Source: Mytilus californianus (taxonomy: Eukaryota; Mollusca; Bivalvia; Mytilida; Mytilidae). Taken from it: 64,000 nt of DNA. The translations under genes were made by a program, and so were the position numbers. Shown piece after piece: positions 24,196 to 36,100 of the stretch. Positions within the stretch are counted from its first letter, which is position 1. Each line of letters starts with the position of its first letter. The notes beneath the pieces were generated by a model that worked only from the letters and a program-made list of their open reading frames with translations, searched no databases and was not told where the DNA came from. Location of the stretch: NCBI RefSeq assembly GCF_021869535.1, contig NW_026262668.1, forward strand, positions 138,371,635-138,435,634, written 5' to 3'.

Positions 24196-24707
24196 ATCCC
24201 AATTTCGTTAATATCAATGTATTTTACCGAAAAATTCAAGATCTGTGAGTAGAGTTGCAACGCATTATCTGTACGGTCCGAGGAAACTGAATATTATTTT
24301 AACTCAATTGCGATAAAACTTGCACGGAGTCGGTGGGGGGTGGGGTCCCATGTGGCTTTCCATAACCCGTTGAAACTGTTAACTTGCGGAGACATTGAAC
24401 TTTCGAATGAACAAAATCTCGGAGTCCTAATTTTCAAACATGTACAATATTTTATTAAAAGGGCAAACAGATTTTTACATCGCGATGACCGTGAGAGTAT
24501 TCCGATGTATTGCTATCGCCTAGATTTCCATTACGTAACTTTCGTTTTGGGTTTGTAACCGATCTATAAACATGATAAATACGCGGATACTAACGAGTGC
24601 AAACTAACATTCCTTATCGTTTGTTATAAATACATCTCTTCCATGAATACTGATAAAAATATTTTTGTTTAGAACATAAATTAATAATATGAAAATATTT
24701 TGTCGTT
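24196..24707. other. No recognised gene
   Basis: Contains a 72-codon open frame at 24340-24558 with no family I recognise; it is probably chance or a repeat relic. Nothing else stands out. Confidence 0.4.
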
Positions 24708-24713
24708 AAATAT

Positions 24714-26047
24714 GTAGGACTCAAATCTATGGTGGGTTCCAGATCTGTGGCAGATTCGTAATCTATGGTAATAATGACGTTGTGCCATCCCAAATCTATG
24801 GCAAATCTTTAGTTTCCTTATCAATGGTGAATTTCTAGTTTTAAAATCTATGGCAGATTTTCTGCAAATGAAGGACTAGTCAGTACATGTCTGACCAATG
24901 ATTTCAAAGTTTCTTCAAATAAGTCGAAATGTCTTAATCACGTAGCCAAAAAGCTAGCTGCTTTTAAGCAATATCACTTTCAATTACATTGATAAAGCCT
25001 TTAGGAGTGAAATTATGTGCCCCGGGAGAATAAGCATTTCCTATACTATGTGCATGGTACCTGGTTGACCCTTCATTAAACCAAGTCCTTTAACAACTCA
25101 AAAATCAGTTTGTATAAAAAGAATTAATCAGTTTGAACTTTAACCAAATACTTATATCAGCATTAATCTTTTTTTAAATAATGACGATTTAATTCCTGTA
25201 ATGAACAATGACTTGCCTCAAAAACGTGGCATTTAAAAAAAAATCCTTATTTCTCCAACAGTACAGTTATTGAACCTAATTTTAGCTGAAAATGGTGTAA
25301 ATAGTTATTAGAAGTTTATGAAATATTTTTTTTAGTTTTTTAATTTCAAGTGAGATTATTTGCTACAATAGTACAGGTTATGCTAAAAGAAAATTAAAGA
25401 GTACCATAGGGGTAAAAAAAATAACAAGAAAACAGCATAGCATAACAAAAATTGTACGAAAGAAAAAGAAAAACAAAAACCAAACTAAAATGCACAGTAA
25501 TAACTCGTACAATTAAGCAAGAGGGCAACACCAGGAACACAAGAACAAGAAAACAAGGAGCGAAAACAAACACGAAACATAAACACCGAAAACGTCAAAA
25601 AGAAATTTCATTTGCGTGAAATTGACTACACTAGCGATTTTGCTGCATCGAATTACTATATGAGTTTTTTCGCTAGTATTCTTATTTCAATCGAATCAGA
25701 TGAGTTCATCTTTTCATTTGTAGGGATTTCCGTTACCGTAAACTCGAATTCTGGAATATAATTTAATTTATGTATTAGGTTCCTTGAAAACTGGTCTTTT
25801 TGTTTCCTTTTATATAACAAAACCGTCATCGTTAGCCCCGGCATGGACTTTATATGATGTTATTTTCTTGTGACGTTATAATTTACTCTTTTTCCAAGAA
25901 AAATTACCTAATATTAAATCTGCCATAGATTTGGAGAAAACAAAAAAATGCCATAGATTTATGATTGTTTGGCGTTTGTGACGTCATATTTACCATAGAT
26001 TAGAAATCTGCCATAGATCTGGAACCCACCATAGATTTGAGTCCTAC
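24714..26047. mobile_element. 1334-bp non-autonomous DNA element with ~65-bp TIRs and 6-bp target duplication
   Basis: The left end GTAGGACTCAAATCTATGG (24714) is matched by the reverse complement of the right end (to 26047) over about 65 bp with few mismatches. It is flanked on both sides by AAATAT (24708-24713 and 26048-26053). Subterminal copies of AATCTATGGCA recur inside both arms. The interior has no transposase-like frame; a 62-codon minus frame at 25656-25844 is unrecognised. The right target copy merges into a short TA microsatellite (26048-26070). Confidence 0.85.
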
Positions 26048-26959
26048 AAATATATATATATATATATATAAGTAAAAAATCATTTATAATATCTATGCAC
26101 ACGTACCGAAAATTTGTGTTAAAGCATGCGGAAGAATATCTCAAGAACGTTTTGCGACAATCCCGGCAAGGACCGGTAACTCTGTAATTGTTTTTGCGGG
26201 AAAATATGAATGCCTACTCATATCCAATCTTTTAGAAAAATCGAATTTTTACAGAGGAGTGTCCACCATGCACTTGCACTGCACTATTATTAGAATAGTA
26301 GAATTAGAATGATATACAAATTGATGAAAATTATATATATACATGTAACTGTTATATTAATATAATATATAACAACAAACCAGTGTATACTGATTTGTAT
26401 CACTACAATATAATACATGTAGTTATTACGGTGAGGTTGAATTTCATGTCATTTATTCATCATCCACGCACGAACTTGTCTCAGAAAAAAATATATCTCT
26501 GTACATTAACCTCAGTTTCAGGTATAGAGATGTGATTTTTTTCTGTGACAAGTGCTTTTGACCATCCACAAGAACTTGCGGTCATCCGATGTTCAGTACT
26601 TCAGTACTTTGATTAGTATCTTCTTAAAGCGTTATTTATACTGGCACGGACGATCATCGTCATCAAAACCTTAGTCATCATGGCATCACAGAAAATATGA
26701 TTTGCTTCTTTTTCTTTTTCTTTATAGTTCGTGTAATATCTTATGAATTTGTTCGTTTTACATGCATGCTCATAATATTATTGTTGTATATATACTTATA
26801 TTGTAATATGGCGAAGACTTCATAAGTATGATTTACTTCTGTCTCATCCATTTTGATTAGATTTAGCAAATAAAATATGTTTAAACTAAGAAGCGAAATA
26901 GTGTGTCATCTCTGTGACTCGATGGACATCGGTGACGAATACCACTATACTATGTCATG

Positions 26960-27440
26960 TAAAAATAAGATGTGGTATGATTGCCAATGCAACTATCCAC
27001 CATAGTTCATATGAAGTGGATGTACGTATTTAAAGGCAACTGTTCGGCCTTCAACTGTGCAATGTCATTAAAATTCAGATTTATCACAACTCGCGGGCTC
27101 ATGGGGTAGCTAAATCATAGATCTACATATTATTTAGAATGTCAACAATGAATAAAAAAACAAACCGTATGGTCGGTTCTATAAGGCCCTGGCATGTAAA
27201 ATGGGAAACAATTCAAACGAGAAAACCAACGGCCTTATCTATAACAAAACAATTTACGAAAAACAAATATGACAGACATGAACCACCAATTAACTACTGG
27301 CTCCTGACTTGGGACAGGCACTTAAAGAATGATGTCACGGTTAAACATGTTTGTGAGCGCATAACCCTCCCCTAACCTGGGTCAGTGGTGTAACAACACA
27401 ACATTAGAACAAACTGTAAAAATCAGTAGCAATTAGCTTA
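26960..27440 (+). repeat. Family 1 dispersed repeat, plus copy
   Basis: Nearly full-length copy running from 'tggtatgattgccaatgcaa' to 'cagtggtgtaacaacacaac', with the internal marker 'ctcctgacttgggacaggca'. The open frame inside (27139-27375) is a repeat by-product. Confidence 0.8.
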
Positions 27441-27548
27441 ATTCAAAAGATCGCAACAAGGCATAAACATAACTAACATAAAAACAAAAGAAACAAAGCA
27501 CCGAAATAAGAGCACGCCCAGTTACTGAAAGCTAGTTCAAAGACGTTC

Positions 27549-27939
27549 CCTTACTGAAAAATCAGCCTTCTGGCGAAATGTTGCGGCAGATATGCCGCAA
27601 ACACTGCATTACGGTTGCTGCAAATAGTTTGCGGCAACTTCACCGCGACTTTTTACCATGCAAATGAAGGTTGCGGCAGACTTGCCGCAAAGTTTGATAG
27701 CCTTATATAGTTTGTGGTGAACTTCTGGCGACTATTTGTGGTGAACCTCTGGCGAACTTAGATAGCCTTATATAGTTTGTGGCGAACTTCTGGCAATTTT
27801 TGTGGTGAACTTCCAGCAAACTTTCAAAGCCTTATATAGTTTACGGTGAACTTCTGGCAAATCAAATGATAATGATGCCCTGTGACTACCTTTCTGTTAA
27901 TTCTTTTCAAAACTTTACGTCTCATTCAAAACATGCATG

Positions 27940-27976
<37 letters not shown>

Positions 27977-28962
27977 ATCAATATTTAAATTGTATTAATT
28001 ATTATGACCAATAATTGTTATTTATCTGCTCACCTGCTGATCAAAATTTCATTTTTAAAGAAATGAGAAAGAGAGAAATATGAACTGTGACCACAAAAAA
28101 AAACCAATATAGGTACATGTATATCTATTAATTTACTCAGTGCAGAATTCAGAATGAGCTGATTATTTCTTAACAGATTCATATGTATGAAAAAAATCAA
28201 GAACATATCTGTTTTTATAAAGCCAATTATAAAGAAACTGGGATTAAGGCATTACAACATTTATACTGTATTAAGCATAAAATTATATCTAAAATATTGA
28301 TCAAATGTGATTTAACAATAAAGAATTACACAAATTATTTGACTATTCCTGCAAAACGTCATTATCCACAAAGTTTAAGTTTACAACTGTAATGATATTT
28401 CTCTAAGAGCAGTAAGGGTGTAACACAATTGTTATTTTCAAAATGGGGGTTCTTTGACATAAATTTTGTACCAATAATAACAAATTAACATGCAAAAAAT
28501 GTTTAAAATGACTTTCAAAGAGATGGTCAATGATGCATGGCCTGTTTCAGGAACTAATTGATTCATATATAACTCGGACATCTATCATATATAACATCCA
28601 TTTACTTTTTACATGAAAACACCAACATTAAAACTTCCCTCCTATTTCAAATTTAAAGAAGCAGGAAGTCTGATTTTAGTGCAGGGAGCATGCTCAGTAT
28701 GTTATAAAGTTTGCGGCGATCTTCCAGCAAACTTTAGGACTGCTTTAAAGTTTGTTTACAAAGTTCCTTCAATTTTAAGAAAGTTAAGAGTTTGCGGCAA
28801 ACTTGCGGCAAACTTTTACATTTGTTTGCCGAAAGGTCGCTGCTAGGGGCGAACACTGTGAACAACTTTCAGGTCTTCTGGCGAAGTAAAGAGATTGCCA
28901 CAAGTTTGCTACAACCTTACCGCAAGGTTGCAGCAAAGTTTCTCTTTTCATAAGGGTTATCC
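27549..28962. mobile_element. Candidate element with 'ttgcggcaaac' subterminal repeats
   Basis: Left zone 27570-27870 and right zone 28700-28935 are rich in variants of ttgcggcaaact / agtttgcggcaactt in both orientations. The outermost sequences are 'cccttactgaaaaatca' on the left and the reverse complement of 'ctcttttcataaggg' on the right, a weak terminal inverted repeat. The core (27890-28690) holds an (AT)n tract at 27945-27974 and unrecognised short frames. Confidence 0.45.
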
Positions 28963-28999
28963 TATTAGTTTAGATATCAAAGTTCCGACGCATGATTTC

Positions 29000-29582
29000 T
29001 TACTGGGCAAAGTTGATTTTTAGCAATCCCAGTAAATTATCAGCTATAACATACAAATTAATGTTTTTTTTTAGTTTATCTCATGGAACTAATGTTAAAT
29101 TTTATGGATGAAATGTATAGAATCTATTCTTAATGAAACTGGTTATCTTATTATGGTTAATTCAAACTTGTATTAATGAAATTTGGTTAAAGACTGCTGT
29201 TAGAACATTTCTCCAAGATCAATTTAAACAAACATGGTATTCAGATATTCAAACGAACTGGAAAACATTAAATTACCGCCTTTTCGAGGAACTCTTTGGA
29301 TTCGAAAAGTATTTAGATGTTTTGGAACCCCGTGATATTTACACTCTATGTCAATTTAGACTAATTTGCCTCAGATTACCTATAGAAAGAGGTAGATGGA
29401 AAAAAAATTCAACTATATACTATGATACAAATTACCTTACAATACAAAACTTAGAAATATATTTATATGGTAGTATCAATAGATTTCTAGATAAGTTCAT
29501 CAAGGATTTGTATAGTAAGATCTTACTATACAAATCCTTGAGTTCATGTAGTATAATTTTTATTTTTAAAAATACTTTTTAA
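29000..29582 (+). pseudogene. C-terminal fragment of a non-LTR retrotransposon polyprotein
   Basis: The frame at 29133-29582 contains NEIWLKTAVRTFLQDQFKQ, then TWYSDI, FGFEKYLDVL and LPIERGRW, a block order I recognise from the region after the RT of mussel LINE-type polyproteins. It lacks the RT core, and the expected Cys/His knuckle after RGRW is absent or frameshifted. It ends at a perfect palindrome (29500-29541). Confidence 0.6.
29500..29541. repeat. Perfect 42-bp palindrome without spacer
   Basis: The arm caaggatttgtatagtaaga (29501-29520) is followed directly by its exact reverse complement (29521-29540), with one more pairing base on each side. It lies within the LINE relic. Confidence 0.95.
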
Positions 29583-30152
29583 ATAAAGAAAGATTCCTTG
29601 AATTCTCTATGTCACCTTCCGTCAAAATGAATATTATGATGGTGTTTGAGCGTCCATGTTGAATCGCCTGACATAATAAAAAACTACAGTTTATTTAATA
29701 TGGGAATAGGTTGTCCCAGATTTAATTTGAATATTCAGTTGAAAAAAGCACTTTTGGTCGGTTTGGGAAATTTCCATCATGCTCAGTAGGTTGACCTACT
29801 TTCAAGGAAAACTCCCAAACTATTCCGGATGACATTAAACGAAAAGTTCCGATGACATTCACAACGGTGTACATCTAAATAATGTTTATATAAGTATTTA
29901 CGTCCGCTTTCATTGATACATTCAACTGACTTGTAATTGTTGTAACTATTCCGACAAGACCAAGTGGTTTACATTTTAAGCTTTACTCTCTGTTTCAGTC
30001 CATAGCACATAATTGCACAAACAACTTGACTTTTTATTAAATCGGAACGTTTACGCCAACAGGTGCTTGCAGTAATTTAACTGTGCACCGTTTTGCACTG
30101 CCGACTGCTAGAAAACATCGAATACAGAAGACGTGTTTGTTAGAAAAGAACA
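29583..30152 (+). promoter_or_regulatory. Upstream region and probable 5'UTR of PHGDH
   Basis: About 570 bp with no gene. It should hold the PHGDH promoter and 5' leader, but no TATA box, initiator or factor site is clear enough to call. The start codon context is aacaATGT. Confidence 0.4.
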
Positions 30153-33100
30153 ATGTCCTTTCAGTTGCAATCAGTTTTAATCACAGATGAAATTGACACT
30201 CAGTGTGTCGAAATTTTACAGAAGAATGGAATTCAAGTAGTGAAAAATACAAAACTAACGAAAGAACAACTATTGACAGAAATTCCAGTAAGTAATTCAG
30301 GGTATCGGGTCAGTTCGCTCCCAAATTTTTAAGCTACACGGCAGTGTTCACGATAAACTTTTGAATCCACAAGCCCGCAGCTCAATTTTATGATAATTTT
30401 AGTTGGATTGTGTTGGCTTGTAGAGAAGAATTTTACAAGCCCGAAAGCAATTTTAGTTTTTACAAGCCTGGGCTGGTGGTCTTGTGGTTAAGCGTGAAGA
30501 CTGTTAACACGTTCGCACCACACTCGTCCGCCCCCTGGGTTCGTTTGCACCCTATTTTTTCAAATACTGGTTGAATTATTTAATTAGATGTTTATTTATC
30601 AAAATATTTAAATTTTATGATTTTTAAATGAAATATTTTTTTTCATGATTTTTTTATTAATTATTAAAGTGTTTTAAATTATGTATGAATACTGTATTTA
30701 CAAAGCCAAATAATTTTGGCATTATTGTTCTGTGTTTGAAAACCATGATTGTTGTTTTAACTAGTTTTGATGTAAATACTGCATGTAGTGAGCTTAGTAT
30801 GAGTAAATTCAATGAAGATTTTTTATCTTCCGCCTTTCTTTCCAAGTCTTAGATAAATGAACCTTTTCTTGATTATCATGACAATTTTTATTCATGATCC
30901 ATTTTGTCAAATGATTAATTAAACATTAAAGGAAACCTTTTTTTACATTTTTAACCGGATTTTCAAAGTAAAAATGGGTTATTGACTTGGGGATGTACGG
31001 CGGGCAGGCAGCTGCCAAACAGTGTTCGTTCATTTACATGAAAACGCTTTCTGTACAAAGGGAAATAACTCATTTTTTAAAAGATTTTTAAGACATTGTA
31101 TTAATGATAAATGACATTTTGGATTTTTTTTTCTTTTCTTTGGTAAATTGTTTGAAGAATTTTGTGTTAGGTTTGTTTGTTATTCTGTATAAACTAATTT
31201 TCTGAATGCTACATATATATTTTTTTTTTATGAAGTGAACTTCTGTAATTAGATAATAATCTATATTTATTATAGGATATATTTCATTACATTTAAAGTT
31301 GTTGACATTGATCATAGATAAGTTGCAGATCTGTATTAGCTTGTGACAAATGAAAGAAAAAATAGTTGGAACTATTAATTATATTTGAATATAATTTGAA
31401 AAAAGATATACATTGTGTTACATCATATCTAATTTTAGAGAACTGTTAATCATATCTAATGTTAGAGTACTACAAATGTATGTTAAACCGTATTTCTGTT
31501 CAAAGGGAAATAACTCAAACTTATTCTTTAAGTACTTAAAACTTTTGTACATTGCTTTTCTGAATTCGACAATTGGCCAGTTCAATTTAAAATCCATTTG
31601 AATTAATGTTAATTTATAAAGATGACCTGTTGTTGAAAAAATACCCAATGGATGATTTGTTTTCAGTGCTTTGTATTATTGAAGCTGTTATGCTTGTAAA
31701 AGGCCTAGGTTACCATAGCTAAGATGCAAGCCTACTAAAGATAGTGCATCATGTGCAATGATCTTCATGTAACAACTTCCCTGGTCTCAATCCAATAACT
31801 GTCAAGCGATCTGGTAATCATATATATATCATAATCAGTATCCCATCCAGGATTATTCAAAATGTTTTAACTTCTTACAGCAGTGTACAAGTGAAACTTA
31901 ATATACTTTATTTCTCTAGAAAAAATGAGAAAGTATTGACTTTACCATTGTTTACAGATTTGTTGTATGTTATTTCAAAGAAACAACTTTTATGAAGTAT
32001 TTTCTTTCACTTCTGGTACTTGTTACTTAAGAACGTATATCAAAACATTTTGATTTTCGGCAAAATAAGTTTGTTACTTCATTAGAATGTGTTGAAAATT
32101 GCCTATAGTTAATGCCTTATCCAATCATTGCATTGAAAGCGTCATATTTCTTTCCATATCACTTGTCAAACTTTTTTTAATTTTTGTAAATTATTTTTTT
32201 GTCCGCCATTTCAAAATATTTATATGAACCACAGGATCAGAGGCAGCATTCATCTTAAGAGGATCCGCTATGACAAAAATCTGTATTACTATAACAACTA
32301 CAGAGAAACGAATGGAACAGCTGACAGAAGAATACTGACCCCGAAAAGGGAAAATTACGCATTCCACACGCATTAACAGACTTTTGGTTAGATCTCCTTG
32401 CTAATTGTTTATTTTTCCATGTAAATGCATGGTTTCATTTTATTGATTAAAGTTGCTTATCTTTGTTAAATTTATATATCTTTTAATGAGAAACAATGAA
32501 TTTCATAAACAAAATAGTTTTTGGATTGAATTTTAATTGATGTATGATACTTTCTTTTCCTATTTGCTATAAAAAAAGTTCTTTTTAGTGTTAGATAAAT
32601 ATTTGGTAGTTTCTGACAAAGGAACAAATATGATTGTGTAACTATGAATGATTATTTAAGACATAAACTGAAACAGCTGTTACTTTATTGTATTCTCAGG
32701 TATGAATGAAACAATTTAGAAAATAATTAAATAAATAAGATATATATGGCTCTTTATATTCTGGTAAAAACCAAACATTTTAGCGCCACAAGTGAACAAG
32801 CAATTTTCTTTTAAGTCGCACCACTTTTCTCTATCAATTTCAAAAAGAGAAGTCACTTCTCCCTATGATTCTGAAGTAGTGTGAGCCCTGATATCATGTA
32901 CTATATAGAACAAATGTAGAAAAACTAACCAAAATCAACATTTTTATGCCCCACTTAGGCGCATTCTGTTTTTCGGTCTGTGTGTCCGTTTGTTCGTCCA
33001 TCTGTCCATCCTGCTTCAGGTTAAAATTTTTGGTCAAGGTAGTTTTTGATGAAGTTGAAGTCCAATCAACTTGAAACTTCGTACAGATGTTCCCTATGCT

Positions 33101-36100
33101 ATGATTTTTCTAATTTTAATGCCAAATTAAGAGTTTTGACCCCAATTTCATGGTCCACTGAACATAGAAAATGATAGTGCGAGTGGGGCATCAGTGTACT
33201 ATGGACACATTCTTATTGATACTCTGACAATACTAAGAAGTGTATTTTTTTTGTGTATGCCATTTTAGGTATTAATAGGACAATAATTCATAATACAAAT
33301 GTACTAAGATATTATCCTAAGGCAAATATTGTAGTTATTCAGTGTGTCCCCTTTATGTTATATACATGCTTTTGTATGTCAGTAAATGTTTTAATCTGTT
33401 AATGTGATTAGAGTGCACTTGAGGAATTTAGGTTGTTTGATCTTTTTTCAGAAGTTCATTAAACTTTGTATATTGGATGATCTTTTTTTTTTTTAATAGA
33501 TATTTGTTTTTTTCAAAAATTTTCCTGTTTACAATTTCCTCAGTTGCCCAGGAAGCAGCAGTCTAAATCTTGATTTTAAAATTCTTAAATTTATGTTTTA
33601 AAATACAAAATGTACAAAAAAAACATGTAAAACAAATTCATGCAGTATTTATTACACGAAAAAATAGTATAATAAAAATGCTAAACATTCTTTTATATGA
33701 CAATAAATGAAAAAAACAGCTTTCTAGATACTTACACTAAATAATATAACATTATAACCATGATAACATAATCAAGTGCACTGCTGAGCAATGGACTACC
33801 TAATACAAATTAAAGAGTACATTAAATGCAGGCTGCATAACATCGTCCTTTACAGTTATTTTTTATCATATATTATTAATTAATATGTTTAAATTTTCTG
33901 TGTCTATTGTATTATTAGATATATAGCTGGGTACAGATTTCAGATTGATTATCATGTATGATTTCCAAAGATTTAAAATATCTGTAGATGACATTTTTAT
34001 CCCATCATATTTGATTTTGTTTCTTATTTTCCACATGGACCATTTTGTAAAAATAAAAAAGAGATTTACACAAGTATATTTTGGTTCGATTTTACCACTG
34101 TTATCTCCCAAAAGCATAAAAAGTTCTAGATTTTCATAATTTAATTGAACATTCCAAAATATGAAAGTATCTTTGATTTTACTGATGATTATTTTGATTG
34201 TACTGCAATCGAAAAATAAATGTTGCAAATTTTCAGTTTTTATTTACCGTTTGGCAAGGATGATCTTAATACATTTGTAAAATGAATTAATGTATTCAGG
34301 CAATAATGCTACAGAAAATGTAGAGAAAATTGCCAAGTAGAACAAAATTAACATTCAATTTGCTTTTATTTGCTTTTCTTTGAAATAGTTCAAGATGTTG
34401 AACAAAAATATTCAGTCTCATGGATTACCTAACATAACAGATTTATACCATTTGTTATTATAGATAATCATCTTAGTGGCTTACAAACATAACACAGATG
34501 ATATTTAAACACAAGAAATAATTTTTTCTCAGTCACTAGTCTCTTCAAAGAAAGATGGAAATCATCCATCTGATTAAAATATCCTGTGTCCAAGCTTTGC
34601 TTACAAGGATCTGAAAATGCTCTATTCTACTTTCTGTTTTGAAAACCTTTCGGAATCCTCTGGTTTTGTCTGATTAATACACACCATCAAAACTTTGAAG
34701 GCTGAAATTTCATTGGCTGATGTAAAAATTACCAGAACAGAAAGTAAAACAGAGCGTTGTTTGATCCTTGTAAGGAAAGCTTTGAGACGGGATCTGTATT
34801 TTAATCAGATTGGAAAATCATTAGTGTCATACCCTAGTTAATATAAAAAATAATGTTGTATCCAAAACAGATCCTATTAAACTCTTGGGTTTTAATCTGG
34901 TTATTGATCTGCATCCTGTCTAATGGTTTTATATTTGTTACAGTATCTTTATACTGTCCAAATTATGTAAAGATTAAAAGTAATATGTCCCATTCCTGGA
35001 CACTAATCCCTTAAACTGATTACATCTTATGACTAGAAAATCTTCTTTTTCACTTACATTTTCCCCGCTTCCTCCACCAATAAAAACTGACAGCCACAAA
35101 ATAGCACAATAGTGCTGAAAGTGGCGTTAAATATCAATCAATCAATAAGAAGATGGATTTTAATGATGTATTGAAATGTTCCAAAATATTCAAAGTATAA
35201 TTAGATTATTCTATTGTCATCAGTTATGTACAGCATCCATCAACAAATCATCAAGTTACCTCTCCTTTTTCACACTTCTGTATTTTTTTCTCTCTAAAAA
35301 CCTTTTAATAATTTTACACCAGAGCTTTTTTTCATTTTACATGAGGGCATTGATAGCAGGAAAGTTTGTAGTACCATATTTTCAATTTGTTTTCCCTTTA
35401 TATGAATGTCACTAAAATATCTCAAACATTTAAAAAATGTCCCATTGTTGTGAACATGCAGTGTGAAATATATGATAACTCTTACAAACATCCAGGACAG
35501 ACCTCTTTTGACATTCATGAAATTTGATGTTTGTGGTGAAACTTTGATAATCTCTGTTTAATCTACATTGTATTCACAACTTTTGTAAAAAGGTTGCGAT
35601 TTAGAGCTTGCCCTAGTGTATAGATACACATCAATTGTTAAGGACCCGTCCAGGGGTCTTTTGGTTGATTTTTTTTGTGTTGTAGGATTTCCGTCTCATT
35701 AACACATTTTTTACATAATAACCTGATAACATTTGTAAAACATTTCGGTAAAATACGCTGAAAATTCATTATTTATCATGTTAAGCTGAATATATTCTTT
35801 TTATATATAGAAATATGATGGACTGGTAGTTAGATCTGCTACTAAGGTAACAGCTGATGTCATCAATGCTGGAACCAACCTGAAGATTATTGGTCGTGCA
35901 GGTACGGGTGTCGATAACATTGACTGTGATGTTGCTACAAGACGTGGAATTATTGTGATGAAGTAAGAATGTATTGTATAGATCTACATTGCATGTACAG
36001 CACTCTTTTAATATCATACAGTTATACATTTCTAATGGGCTGTTAAATTTGTGAGGTTTACTTGCAGCACCTTATTTCAGGAGTTCATTAATAATTCAAA

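Larger units (their letters stand above)
30561..35810 (+). other. PHGDH intron 1, remainder
   Basis: Long AT-rich intron. It holds a family 3 repeat at 32943-33220 and a LINE remnant at 33840-34260 (both listed separately). Elsewhere only chance frames and simple A/T tracts are seen. Confidence 0.6.

Noticed and set aside
30485-30548. A functional tRNA gene
   Set aside because: A- and B-box-like motifs exist, but no cloverleaf with a 7-bp acceptor stem can be drawn convincingly; kept only as a weak SINE-head candidate.
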